Source of the DNA: an uncultured Lachnospiraceae bacterium
Lineage (GTDB): Bacteria > Bacillota > Clostridia > Lachnospirales > Lachnospiraceae
Assembly: GCA_934401915.1 (NCBI GenBank)
Contig: CAKRSV010000016.1
Location: 1-29,428 of the forward strand
DNA: 29,428 nt
Direction: 5' to 3'
The notes beneath the pieces are model-generated. The model ran no database searches. It saw only the letters and a list, made by a program, of their open reading frames with translations, and was not told the DNA's origin. Position 1 is the stretch's first letter; every line of letters starts with the position of its first letter. Shown here in pieces: positions 1 to 7,949 of this stretch. Position numbers and translations under genes: made by a program.

Positions 1-9
1 AAAACCCGT

Positions 10-36
10 ATAAATGCTGAACTTTTTAGCATTTAT
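10..36. repeat. 9-bp inverted repeat
   Basis: ATAAATGCT (10-18) is the exact reverse complement of AGCATTTAT (28-36), with a 9-nt spacer. It lies downstream of the minus-strand hydrolase gene and its terminator. Neither side has the T-run of an intrinsic terminator. It may belong to whatever lies left of the window. Confidence 0.45.
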
Positions 37-41
37 CATAG

Positions 42-66
42 AAAAATCCCACACAAAAGTGCGGGA
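42..66 (-). terminator. Intrinsic terminator of the hydrolase gene
   Basis: On the minus strand TCCCGCAC pairs with GTGTGGGA (one G-U pair, loop of four) and is followed at once by a run of five U (42-46). It sits about 20 nt past the stop codon of the metallo-hydrolase gene, the expected place. Confidence 0.7.
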
Positions 67-84
67 CTTTGTCTACATTCTGAG

Positions 85-110
85 GCGGTCACAGTAATGT
101 GACCGCTTTT
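85..110 (+). terminator. Hairpin over the hydrolase stop codon; possible plus-strand terminator
   Basis: GCGGTCAC (85-92) and GTGACCGC (99-106) form a perfect 8-bp stem with a 6-nt loop, followed by TTTT on the plus strand. The stem covers the stop codon of the minus-strand hydrolase gene. The T-run orientation suggests it ends a plus-strand transcript arriving from left of the window. That transcript is not visible, so the role is inferred. Confidence 0.45.
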
Positions 111-865
111 CCTGCGGTCGGCTTGACGACAGGCAGATCGGGAAACTGTTCGTCGAGCGTCTTTTTCAGAGGCCGCGTGTCGATCTCATAAGTCACGGGC
201 GGAAAAGCGTCGTCGAAGTGATCCAGAAGAACGGTCCGGGGCTCGATCTCATGCAGGATGGACAGCGTCGGTGTGACCAGATCGCTGGCTCCCTGGTAGG
301 GAAGAACGAGCATATCTACATATTTAGGGTATACAGTGTCGGGATCGAGGCTCAGGCTTCCGAGGACAAGGATCACCTTGCCGCCCGCTTCGATCTGGTA
401 TGCCAGCGTTTCCTGCTTTTCCTGATACTGTGGATGGTTGATCCCCAGGAAGAGCAGATTTGTGAAATATTTGACAACCCGGGTGCTGAAGAGCGTATGC
501 CGGATCAGCTTTTTATCGAAGGAGATATGTCTGCCTTTCAGGACTTTGACGCGGATCTTGCCGAATACGAGCTGATCATCCGGTCTTACGATGACGATCT
601 GGCTGCCGTCGACGCCCTTGCGTTCCAGTGTGGCTGCGGGGGTGGCGGAGCAGTAGACGGTTGCGTCGGAATTTGCCATGATCTTGGGAACACTTTGGAG
701 ATGGTCGATATGACCGTGTGTGATCAGGATGGAATCTTCCTTCAGATAGGAGAGCAGAGATGGGTGGTTGGCGGCTCCTCTCAGAGTCAGAAACGGATCG
801 ATCAGAAGCCGGCCGTTCTCGTATTCGATGAGTAGTGAAGCTGTTCCAAACCAGGTAATTTTCAT
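89..865 (-). CDS. UlaG-like metallo-beta-lactamase-fold hydrolase
   Basis: A 258-residue cytosolic protein with the metal-binding signature T-H-G-H-I-D-H at residues 49-55, the hallmark of the metallo-beta-lactamase superfamily. A start like MKITWFGTAS followed by a short strand and I-D-P is typical of the UlaG/YtnP-like branch, which uses one or two Zn or Mn ions to hydrolyse phosphoesters, lactones or other small substrates. The substrate cannot be read from the sequence. An upstream ATG at 913 would add 16 residues, but the ATG at 865 has GGGAG six bases ahead and begins exactly where the fold begins, so I prefer it. The gene lies downstream of tRNA-Lys on the same strand, with a possible terminator between them, and ends at an intrinsic terminator. 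No separate promoter was recognised. Confidence 0.85.
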   Translation of the reverse strand: MKITWFGTASLLIEYENGRLLIDPFLTLRGAANHPSLLSYLKEDSILITHGHIDHLQSVPKIMANSDATVYCSATPAATLERKGVDGSQIVIVRPDDQLVFGKIRVKVLKGRHISFDKKLIRHTLFSTRVVKYFTNLLFLGINHPQYQEKQETLAYQIEAGGKVILVLGSLSLDPDTVYPKYVDMLVLPYQGASDLVTPTLSILHEIEPRTVLLDHFDDAFPPVTYEIDTRPLKKTLDEQFPDLPVVKPTAGKAVTLL

Positions 866-917
866 TTGCGCTCCCATTCCGAAGTGTCCTTCGAGGTGAT
901 ATTTTTGTGTCATATAC

Positions 918-968
918 CTAAAAAAAGAACCATCCCCAGAGCTCTCATGTCTCCAAAAACAGTTCCTT
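918..968 (-). terminator. Possible terminator after tRNA-Lys
   Basis: On the minus strand AAGGAAC (962-968) can pair with GTTCTTT (924-930) with one G-U pair, and the second arm runs into a U-rich tract (918-926). The loop of about 30 nt is long and holds a small AGAGCTCT palindrome, so the structure is only moderately convincing. Confidence 0.4.
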
Positions 969-972
969 GTAG

Positions 973-1045
973 TGCGCGATCAGGGGCTCGAACCCTGGAC
1001 ACCCTGATTAAGAGTCAGGTGCTCTACCAACTGAGCTAATCGCGC
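973..1045 (-). tRNA. tRNA-Lys (anticodon CUU)
   Basis: A 73-nt cloverleaf on the minus strand. The acceptor stem is GCGCGAT with ATCGCGC, and the D arm begins AGCTCAGTTGGTAGAGC. The anticodon stem CCTGA/TCAGG closes a seven-base loop CTCTTAA, giving anticodon CUU. The T arm is CAGGGTTCGAGCCCTG and the discriminator base is A. No CCA is encoded. Confidence 0.96.
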
Positions 1046-1080
1046 TTGTCCATCATTGGCTTGTTTCGCAAGCAAGTGTT

Positions 1081-1109
1081 ATTATAGTATACCCATTTGT
1101 GAAATGCAA
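1081..1109 (-). promoter_or_regulatory. Sigma-A promoter of tRNA-Lys
   Basis: Read on the minus strand: -35 TTGCAT (1104-1109), a 17-nt spacer, and -10 TATAAT (1081-1086), about 35 nt before the mature tRNA 5' end. The remaining spacer up to tatD (1110-1292) is AT-rich then GC-rich, with two short stems (1236-1248, 1261-1279). No plus-strand promoter for tatD could be picked with confidence. Confidence 0.8.
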
Positions 1110-1292
1110 GTGTTTTTTAGAAAAAATTTAATATTTTTTTCAAAAAGTTTTATTTGTATGAAAAACACACGCATTTACGGTTGTTTCCGTATAGGAGATG
1201 TGGCAGAATAGAACTGGTCGAAATGGGAAATGGAAGCGTGGCGCACGCAGACAGGGAGTCCTGCGGGGGCACTGCGCAGAAATGAGGTTGTG

Positions 1293-2081
1293 ATGATATT
1301 TGAGAGTCATGCGCACTATGATGACGAAGCATTTGATATAGACCGCGAGGAGCTGCTTGGCTCGTTTGCGGCGAACGGCATAGGAACGGTAGTCAACGTG
1401 GGGGCAAGCCTTTCCAGCTGCCGGACGACGATCGACCTGACGAAGAAATACCCTTTTATCTATGGAGCGATCGGGGTTCACCCGAGCGAGACGAAGGAGC
1501 TGACGCCGGAGGGCATGGCGTGGCTGAGAGAGTGCTGCGCGCTTCCTAAGATCGTGGCGGTTGGAGAGATCGGACTGGATTATTACTGGAAAGAGCCGGA
1601 CCCGGAGATCCAGAAGAAGTGGTTTCGGGAGCAGCTTGCGCTTGCGCGCGAGGTAAAGCTGCCGCTGATCATCCACTCGAGGGATGCGGCGAAGGATACG
1701 CTGGATATTATGAAGGAGAGGAACGCTGGGGACATCGGCGGCGTCATTCACTGTTTTTCCTATACAAAGGAGATCGCGAGGGAATATCTGGATATGGGAT
1801 TTTTCTTTGGGATCGGCGGTGTGATTACCTTCAAGAATGCAAAAAAGCTGAAAGAAGCGGTGGAGGAGATCCCGCTTGACCGGATCCTGCTGGAGACGGA
1901 CAGCCCCTACCTTGCGCCGGAGCCGAACCGGGGACACCGCAACAGCTCATTGAACCTTCCGTATGTGGCGGAGGCGATCGCGCAGATTAAGGGTGTGACG
2001 GCAGAGGAAGTGATCGCGGCGACGGAGAGAAATGCGCGCAGCCTATTCCATATAGAAGAGACGGCAGAGAGGGAGAGCTAG
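1293..2081 (+). CDS. tatD: TatD-family metal-dependent DNase
   Basis: A 262-residue TIM-barrel hydrolase. The family's metal ligands are all present: H-A-H at residues 6-8, E92 in VAVGEIGLDYY, H128 in IIHSRDA, H153 in VIHCFSY and D203 in ETDSPYLAP. TatD proteins are 3'-5' exonucleases linked to repair and DNA turnover. The open frame continues 21 codons upstream to 1230, but ATG 1293 has GAGG five bases ahead and starts where the family starts. The stop codon TAG is followed with no gap by the ATG of rsmA, so the two are translationally coupled. In many Firmicutes an RNase M5 gene (rnmV) sits between these two; here it does not. Confidence 0.93.
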   Translation: MIFESHAHYDDEAFDIDREELLGSFAANGIGTVVNVGASLSSCRTTIDLTKKYPFIYGAIGVHPSETKELTPEGMAWLRECCALPKIVAVGEIGLDYYWKEPDPEIQKKWFREQLALAREVKLPLIIHSRDAAKDTLDIMKERNAGDIGGVIHCFSYTKEIAREYLDMGFFFGIGGVITFKNAKKLKEAVEEIPLDRILLETDSPYLAPEPNRGHRNSSLNLPYVAEAIAQIKGVTAEEVIAATERNARSLFHIEETAERES

Positions 2082-2954
2082 ATGGCTACATTGGGAAATG
2101 GAAAGAAAACAGCGGAGATCATTGAGAAATACCGGTTCAGCTTTCAGAAGAAGTTCGGACAGAACTTTCTGATCGACAGCAATATCCTGGAGAAGATCGT
2201 GGATTCCGCAGAGTTGACGGAGCAGGACTGCGTGCTGGAGATCGGACCGGGGATCGGCACGATGACACAGTATCTGGCAGAGCAGGCGAGAGAAGTGATC
2301 GCCGTGGAGATCGATAAGAATCTGATCCCGATCCTGGAGGAAACGCTGGGAGACTATGACAATGTCACGGTGATCAACGAGGACATCCTCAAGGTGGATA
2401 TCAACCGGATCGTGCAGGAGAGAAATGGCGGACGCCCCATCAAGGTGGTGGCAAATCTGCCGTATTATATCACGACGCCGATCATCATGGCGCTGTTTGA
2501 AAAGCACATTCCGCTGCAGAGCATCACGATCATGGTGCAGAAAGAAGTGGCGGACCGTATGCAGGTAGGTCCCGGAACGAAGGACTATGGAGCGCTTTCC
2601 CTGGCGGTACAGTATTATTCGAAGCCGGAGATCGTGGCGCGCGTCCCTGCATCCTGCTTTATGCCAAGACCGAACGTGGACAGCACGGTGATCCGGCTGG
2701 AACGCTATGACGAGCCGCCGGTCGAGGTGGCGGATGAGAGCTATCTTTTTGCAGTAATCCGCGCGTCCTTCAACCAGAGGCGCAAGACGCTGGTCAACGG
2801 GCTGACCAATGCCGGAAATCTGGGCGTATCCAGACCGGATGTGGAGAAGGTGTTGGCAGAGATGGAGCTTTCCCCTACGGTGCGCGGCGAAACGTTGACT
2901 TTGGAACAGTTTGCCGAACTGAGCAGCCGCCTCTACCGGGAGAGAGGGAAATAA
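2082..2954 (+). CDS. rsmA: 16S rRNA (adenine1518/1519-N6)-dimethyltransferase RsmA (KsgA)
   Basis: A 290-residue S-adenosylmethionine-dependent methyltransferase that dimethylates two adjacent adenines in the 3' hairpin of 16S rRNA late in 30S assembly. Visible motifs: the N-terminal QNFL (27-30), the SAM-binding motif EIGPGIGT (53-60), the acidic ribose contact VEID (75-78) and the catalytic NLPYY (125-129). The C-terminal helical domain includes the family signature FNQRRKTL. Length is normal. It begins directly after the tatD stop codon, with GAGAGGGAGAG inside the end of tatD as its ribosome-binding site. No convincing hairpin-plus-T-run follows; a T6 run occurs near 3052 without a good stem. 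Confidence 0.97.
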   Translation: MATLGNGKKTAEIIEKYRFSFQKKFGQNFLIDSNILEKIVDSAELTEQDCVLEIGPGIGTMTQYLAEQAREVIAVEIDKNLIPILEETLGDYDNVTVINEDILKVDINRIVQERNGGRPIKVVANLPYYITTPIIMALFEKHIPLQSITIMVQKEVADRMQVGPGTKDYGALSLAVQYYSKPEIVARVPASCFMPRPNVDSTVIRLERYDEPPVEVADESYLFAVIRASFNQRRKTLVNGLTNAGNLGVSRPDVEKVLAEMELSPTVRGETLTLEQFAELSSRLYRERGK

Positions 2955-3069
2955 AGAAATTCGTTTTACTATACAATATGATGGAATTGTAAATTGCGGC
3001 ATCTCCAGATGTTGGTGTATTTTGGTAACAGAGTACATGGTCTGAAGGTGCTTTTTTCGCTTTCGTTTA

Positions 3070-3098
3070 TTTACATTGATAATCAGCTATGGTAAACT
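3070..3098 (+). promoter_or_regulatory. Candidate sigma-A promoter for the pseudo-AAA+ gene
   Basis: TTTACA (3070-3075), a 17-nt spacer, and TAAACT (3093-3098). Transcription would start near 3105, downstream of the ATG at 3089, which argues for a later start codon. The -10 box matches four of six consensus bases, so this is a moderate call. Confidence 0.5.
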
Positions 3099-3142
3099 GG
3101 AACAGTGAAAATAGGGTTACTATGCAGAATGAGGTGAGCACC

Positions 3143-5857
3143 TTGGATAAGTACGAATATAAAATACGTTCCGAAGAAATCAGAACACTGGTCGCAGAGG
3201 GTGAGTACGCGGAGGCGGTCAAGATCGCAGACACGATCGACTGGCGTAGGGTCCGAAGCGTGATGATGCTCTGCATGATCAGTGATTTATATAAGATCAA
3301 CAGAAGATATCAGGAGAGCAAGGATATCTTGCTGCTTGCCTACGAGAAGCATCCGACAGGAAGACTGATCGTATACTCTCTGTGCGAGCTTTCGATCAAG
3401 CTCGGCGAGTACGTGCAGGCGATGGCATATTATAACGAGTTCTCACAGATCGCGCCCAAGGATACGGGAAGATACATCCTTCTGTACCGGTTGTATGAGG
3501 CGCAGGACGTAAGTCTGGAGGAGAGGATCGCCGTTCTCGAAGAGTTTAAGAAGCGCGACTACCGGGAGAAGTGGGCGTATGAGCTGGCTTACCTGTATCA
3601 CCGGATCGGACTTACTACGAAATGCGTAGAGGAATGTGACGAGATGTTCCTCTGGTTCGGAGAGGGAAGATATGTAGTCAAAGCGCTGGAGCTGAAAGCG
3701 CTCCATGAGCCGCTCAGTGAGGATCAGCAGGCAAAATACGATGCCTGGATACGTGAGCGCGACGAAGAAGCGGCGGACGAAGAAACAGAGGAATCCGGGG
3801 AGGATGCGGCTTCGTACGAGGAGCCGGAGAGCGTACCCGCGACAACGCAGGTGGCAGGAAAGATCCTGCACGCGTCCGAAAATGTACAGGACGAGGTGCA
3901 GACGATAGAAGAAATGCCGACGACGGAGCTGCCGGAGATCCGGGCAGTGGATGTCGGACAGTATAATACGATCAATTTGCAGGCAGAGCTTGCAGGGCAT
4001 GTCAAGGAAGTGCTCGGCGGGGAGAACCCGGCTGGGGTTGTGCCGGTATCGGAGGCTGCATCGGCAGTACAGGAAAAAGTGCAGGAGATCACGGAAGCAC
4101 CGGTTTCCGAGGCAGTATCAGCAACGGAGGCAGTAGCAGAAGTTCCTGTTTTTGAGACGACAACGGCAGCGCAGCAGCCAGAGCCGGTCGCAGCACAGCC
4201 AGTTGCGGCAGGAGAGCCGCAGGCAGCTACCGAAATTCCGGTATCCGAAGCGGCGCCGATAGTACATGAGGAAGAAGTACAGGAGATTACAGGCGCGCCT
4301 GTTTCTGAGACAGCAACGGTAGCACCACAGCCAGAGGCGGTGGCAGAGCAGCCGATTGCTACAGCACAGCCAGTTGCGGCAGGAGAGTTGCAGGCAGCCA
4401 CAGAAGTTCCTGTTTTCAAGGCGGCAACGGTAGCTCAACAGCCAGAGCCGGAGCGGAAGATCGTTTCTTTTGACAGAACGGCGAGAGAAGAGGCGACCGT
4501 ACAGCGCGAGGAGCCGATCACCCCTCTGAACACAAGACCGTCCCGCTTTGACAAGATCCTTTCCCAGGAGTACGACGGACAGATCAGTCTGGTAGTGCCG
4601 GACGCCGAGCGTGTGGAGAAGCAGATCACAGGTCAGCTCAGCATAGATGATATTATGGCTGAGTGGGAACAGATGAAAAAGACAAACGAACAGAAACGAA
4701 TGGAAGATGTTCGTAGACATATTCTGGCACAGACGGGAAGTCTGTTTGACAATTTCGACGAGGCGACGAAGAACGGCCTTCTGGAGGAGCTGGAGAGAGC
4801 GTTTGTCGCAGCGATCCGGAAAGAGGCGGAAAAGCCGGGAATCAAGAAGGTGATCCTTCCGGAAGATGCTGAAGAGGAATTAAAGCAGCCGAAGAAGGAA
4901 GAGGTCAAGGAAGAAAGCGAGAGTGAACCGGTGACGGATGAGATCACCCAGGATGATGCGGTAGAAGAACTGGAGGAGATCGAAGAAGTCACAGATACAG
5001 AAGAGGCGACCGCAGAGGACGAGCCGCAAAAGGCGCAGGAGTCCGAAGCTGCGGAGAAATCTGAAGAAAAGACGGAGACGGCGGAGAGCCGGGAAACGGT
5101 ATCGCCGCGTGAGCTGACAGACGAAGAGAAGGAGCTGTTCGGAAGGTTTGTGCATCACCGCAAATCCAGACAGCAGCTTGTCAATACACTGGACAATATG
5201 AGCCTTGCGTCCTACACAGGAAATGTCCTGCTGACCGGAGAGGAAGAGGATACGGTTCTGGCGCTTGCCAAGGGACTGATCCGGGAGATGCAGGTCGGTG
5301 ACAGCAACTTTTCCGGCAAGGTGGCTAAGATTTCGGGAAGCTCGCTGAATAAGAAAAATATTGAAGAGACGTTCGGCAGACTGGACAACGGCGCGTTGAT
5401 CATTGAGAAGGCCGCAGGACTGAACAAGGAGACAGCGGCGAAGATCAGCAAGGCGCTGGAGAAGGATAACAAGGGGCTGCTCCTTCTGATGGCAGACAGC
5501 AAGCAGAAGATCGACCGCTTTATGGAGAAAAATGCAGCGCTTGCCAATAACTTTAATCTGCGCATCGATGTGGAGGCGCTGGATGACGAGTCGTTAGTAG
5601 AGTACGCGAAGCTGTATGCGCAGGAGCAGGAGTATTCGATCGACGATTTCGGCGTGCTGGCACTGCATACGCGTATTGATGAGAATCAGACGAGCGACCA
5701 TGAGGTGACGCTGGCAGATGTCAGAGAGCTTGTGGACGAGGCGATCTACTATGCAAACAAAAAGACGCCCGGACATTTTATGGATATTCTGTTTGGAAAG
5801 AGATACGATCAGGAGGACATGATCGTTCTGAGGGAGAAGGACTTTATGCACTACTAA
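3143..5857 (+). CDS. TPR-like / low-complexity / degenerate AAA+ protein of unknown function
   Basis: A 904-residue protein I cannot name. Residues ~1-190 are paired amphipathic helices of TPR type. Residues ~220-460 are rich in Glu, Ala, Pro, Val and Thr, with imperfect repeats. Residues ~570-650 are strongly acidic. Residues ~657-904 align by eye with the CbbX/SpoVK type of AAA+ domain: the strand where Walker A belongs reads LLTGEEEDTVLA (no GxxGxGKT), the Walker B strand reads ALIIEKAAGL (no DE), and the sensor-1 region with following R-F helix (LLLLMADSKQKIDRF) is preserved. It is therefore probably a non-hydrolysing scaffold. No signal peptide or membrane segment is seen. Start choice: TTG 3143 has GAGGTG six bases ahead; ATG 3122 is the alternative; ATG 3089 lacks a ribosome-binding site and lies before the likely transcription start. 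Flanked by rsmA and glgB, which give no functional clue. Confidence 0.75.
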   Translation: MDKYEYKIRSEEIRTLVAEGEYAEAVKIADTIDWRRVRSVMMLCMISDLYKINRRYQESKDILLLAYEKHPTGRLIVYSLCELSIKLGEYVQAMAYYNEFSQIAPKDTGRYILLYRLYEAQDVSLEERIAVLEEFKKRDYREKWAYELAYLYHRIGLTTKCVEECDEMFLWFGEGRYVVKALELKALHEPLSEDQQAKYDAWIRERDEEAADEETEESGEDAASYEEPESVPATTQVAGKILHASENVQDEVQTIEEMPTTELPEIRAVDVGQYNTINLQAELAGHVKEVLGGENPAGVVPVSEAASAVQEKVQEITEAPVSEAVSATEAVAEVPVFETTTAAQQPEPVAAQPVAAGEPQAATEIPVSEAAPIVHEEEVQEITGAPVSETATVAPQPEAVAEQPIATAQPVAAGELQAATEVPVFKAATVAQQPEPERKIVSFDRTAREEATVQREEPITPLNTRPSRFDKILSQEYDGQISLVVPDAERVEKQITGQLSIDDIMAEWEQMKKTNEQKRMEDVRRHILAQTGSLFDNFDEATKNGLLEELERAFVAAIRKEAEKPGIKKVILPEDAEEELKQPKKEEVKEESESEPVTDEITQDDAVEELEEIEEVTDTEEATAEDEPQKAQESEAAEKSEEKTETAESRETVSPRELTDEEKELFGRFVHHRKSRQQLVNTLDNMSLASYTGNVLLTGEEEDTVLALAKGLIREMQVGDSNFSGKVAKISGSSLNKKNIEETFGRLDNGALIIEKAAGLNKETAAKISKALEKDNKGLLLLMADSKQKIDRFMEKNAALANNFNLRIDVEALDDESLVEYAKLYAQEQEYSIDDFGVLALHTRIDENQTSDHEVTLADVRELVDEAIYYANKKTPGHFMDILFGKRYDQEDMIVLREKDFMHY
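4138..4450 (+). repeat. Imperfect in-frame repeats in the linker
   Basis: A 26-nt stretch beginning CAGCACAGCC occurs identically at 4191-4216 and 4362-4387, 171 nt (57 codons) apart. A second motif containing AGTTCCTGTT recurs at 4141 and 4405, each followed within about 40 nt by CAGCCAGAGCCGG. Both encode variants of APVSE / PVAAGE / QPEPV. Such repeats can gain or lose copies without a frameshift. Confidence 0.8.
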
Positions 5858-5903
5858 GGTGTGATGGGATAGCTGTGAGATTATAGAGTATGGGGGCGAT
5901 GCG

Positions 5904-7826
5904 ATGGCGACAAAAAAGGAAACCAAAGTTGAACAGAACAAAGTTTTTATCTCGGAAGCAGACCAGTATCTGTTTGCACAGGGTACGCACTACGACATCT
6001 ACAAAAAGCTGGGTGCGCATCCGTCTGTGGAGAATGGAGAAAAAGGAATGTTCTTCGGCGTGTGGGCGCCCAATGCGGCAAGCGTACACGTGATCGGAAC
6101 CTTCAACGGCTGGGATGAGCAGAGACATCCGATGGAAAAGCTCGGGCCGGGCGGTATCTATGCCGTGTTTATTCCGGGCGTGGGAGAGAATGAGCTGTAC
6201 AAGTATCTGATCACAACGCCGGATGGGGAGAAGCTGTACAAGGCAGATCCTTTTGCAAATTATGCCGAGATGCGTCCGGGAAACGCTTCGAGAACCTTCG
6301 ACATCGGCAAGTTCAAGTGGACGGACGATGCCTGGATGAAGACCAGGGATGAGAAGAATTATTATAAAGAGCCGATGGCGATCTACGAGTGCCATATCGG
6401 ATCGTGGATGAAACACCCCGACGGGACAGAGGGCTTTTACAATTACCGGGAGTTTGCAGACCGCATTGTGGAATACCTCAAGGAAATGAAATACACCCAT
6501 GTGGAGCTGATGGGGATCGCAGAGTATCCCTTCGACGGTTCCTGGGGATATCAGGTTACAGGGTACTATGCGCCGACTTCGAGACACGGCGATCCTGCGG
6601 ATTTTATGTATCTGATCGATTCGCTGCACAAAAATAAGATCGGCGTCATTCTGGACTGGGTTCCGGCGCATTTTGCGACCGATGCGCATGGGCTGGGACG
6701 CTTTGACGGACAGTGTATCTTTGAGCATCCGGATCCGAGGATCGGAGAGCACCCGGACTGGGGTACAAAGATCTTTAATTACGGCAAGAATGAAGTCAAG
6801 AATTTCCTCATAGCCAACGCGCTTTTCTGGCTTAAGGAGTATCATATCGACGGAATCCGTGTGGATGCGGTTGCGTCCATGCTTTATCTGGACTATGGAA
6901 AGAAAGAGGGTCAGTGGGTTCCGAACAAGTACGGCGGCAATGAAAACCTGGAGGCGATCGAATTTTTCAAGCACTTCAATTCCGTTGTGCGCGGAACGTA
7001 TCCGGGCTTTATCACGATCGCGGAGGAGTCTACGGCGTGGCCTAAGGTGACCGGAAGGATCGAGGACGGAGGTCTTGGGTTCAGCTTTAAGTGGAATATG
7101 GGCTGGATGCACGACTTCTGCGAGTATATGAAGCTGGATCCGCTTTTCCGCAAGAATGATCATCACGCCATGACCTTTGCCATGAGCTACAACAACAGTG
7201 AAAATTATATCCTGCCTTTGTCGCACGACGAGGTGGTTCATCTCAAGTGCTCGATGGTCAACAAGATGCCGGGCTATAAGGTGGACAAATATGCAAACCT
7301 GCGGGTTGGGTACAGCTTTATGTTCGGTCATTCCGGCAAGAAACTGCTTTTCATGGGGCAGGATTTCGGCCAGGAGAGAGAGTGGAGTGAGGAGCGCGAG
7401 CTCGACTGGTATCTGCTCGGCGAGGATCTGAACAGGGGCGTGCATGAATATATGAAGGAGCTTTTGAAGCTGTACCGCAAATATCCTGCGCTGTACCGGA
7501 TCGACAACGACTGGGCGGGCTTTGAATGGCTGAATGCGGATGATTCCGATCACAGCGTTTACAGCTTTTTCCGGAAGGACGAGACAGGCAAGAACAACGT
7601 GCTGTTCATTCTGAATATGACGCCTATGTGCTGGGAGAATTACATTGTGGGAGTGCCGAAGAAGGGCAAATACAAGCTCCTGCTCAACAGCGATGAGAAG
7701 CGCTTCGGCGGTAACGGGCATGAGCTTCCCGCGGAGCTGACTGCGAAGGCGGAGCCGTGCAATTCTAAAGATTACAGCATTTCCATGGATCTGCCGCCCT
7801 ACACGGCAGCGATCTACCTTTTCTGA
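5904..7826 (+). CDS. glgB: 1,4-alpha-glucan branching enzyme
   Basis: A 640-residue GH13 enzyme that moves short alpha-1,4 glucan chains onto O6 to create branches in glycogen. An N-terminal CBM48-like domain (about 30-130, WAPNAASVHVIGTFNGW) precedes the GH13 barrel. Catalytic residues are visible: D321 in DGIRVDAV (nucleophile), E374 in ITIAEES (acid/base) and the LSHDEV motif (439-444, transition-state Asp442). A C-terminal beta domain follows from about residue 540. Length is normal for the family. ATG 5904 has a GGGGGCGA ribosome-binding site. No other glycogen gene lies in the window, so the branching enzyme is detached from a glg operon here. No promoter or terminator was recognised around it. 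Confidence 0.95.
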   Translation: MATKKETKVEQNKVFISEADQYLFAQGTHYDIYKKLGAHPSVENGEKGMFFGVWAPNAASVHVIGTFNGWDEQRHPMEKLGPGGIYAVFIPGVGENELYKYLITTPDGEKLYKADPFANYAEMRPGNASRTFDIGKFKWTDDAWMKTRDEKNYYKEPMAIYECHIGSWMKHPDGTEGFYNYREFADRIVEYLKEMKYTHVELMGIAEYPFDGSWGYQVTGYYAPTSRHGDPADFMYLIDSLHKNKIGVILDWVPAHFATDAHGLGRFDGQCIFEHPDPRIGEHPDWGTKIFNYGKNEVKNFLIANALFWLKEYHIDGIRVDAVASMLYLDYGKKEGQWVPNKYGGNENLEAIEFFKHFNSVVRGTYPGFITIAEESTAWPKVTGRIEDGGLGFSFKWNMGWMHDFCEYMKLDPLFRKNDHHAMTFAMSYNNSENYILPLSHDEVVHLKCSMVNKMPGYKVDKYANLRVGYSFMFGHSGKKLLFMGQDFGQEREWSEERELDWYLLGEDLNRGVHEYMKELLKLYRKYPALYRIDNDWAGFEWLNADDSDHSVYSFFRKDETGKNNVLFILNMTPMCWENYIVGVPKKGKYKLLLNSDEKRFGGNGHELPAELTAKAEPCNSKDYSISMDLPPYTAAIYLF

Positions 7827-7868
7827 CAAAGATACGCGAAAAACACAGATACGAAGAGGCGGAAAGGT

Positions 7869-7895
7869 TAAGAAACCGAATAACTGTGCCGAAAT
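7869..7895 (+). promoter_or_regulatory. SigD (sigma-28)-type flagellar promoter
   Basis: TAAG (7869-7872), a 15-nt spacer, and GCCGAAAT (7888-7895). The Firmicute SigD consensus is TAAA-N15-GCCGATAT, so the match is 3/4 and 7/8 with ideal spacing. It lies about 55 nt ahead of the 1024-residue gene that leads into flagellin and fliS, which fits late flagellar regulation. Confidence 0.75.
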
Positions 7896-7926
7896 AAAGG
7901 GTAAGTATGAAAATACTTGCCCTTTA
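7895..7926 (+). promoter_or_regulatory. 13-bp inverted repeat at the SigD start site
   Basis: TAAAGGGTAAGTA (7895-7907) pairs with TACTTGCCCTTTA (7914-7926) through 13 base pairs with a single G-U, around a 6-nt loop. It begins on the last base of the -10 box and spans the expected transcription start. Only TTTAAAA follows, so it is a weak intrinsic-terminator candidate. An operator, a 5' stabiliser, or a terminator for glgB read-through are all possible. Confidence 0.6.
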
Positions 7927-7949
7927 AAATACAGTACATGGAGATTGGT

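Noticed and set aside
218..835. Plus-strand open frame opposite the metallo-hydrolase
   Set aside because: The minus-strand frame has an intact T-H-G-H-I-D-H metal motif and a terminator; the plus-strand frame has no recognisable features.
1230..1292. GC-rich stems before tatD as a riboswitch or terminator
   Set aside because: Two short 5-bp stems with no T-run and no conserved riboswitch core; too little to support a call.
3089..3091. ATG 3089 as start of the pseudo-AAA+ gene
   Set aside because: It has no ribosome-binding site and lies upstream of the start expected from the promoter at 3070-3098.
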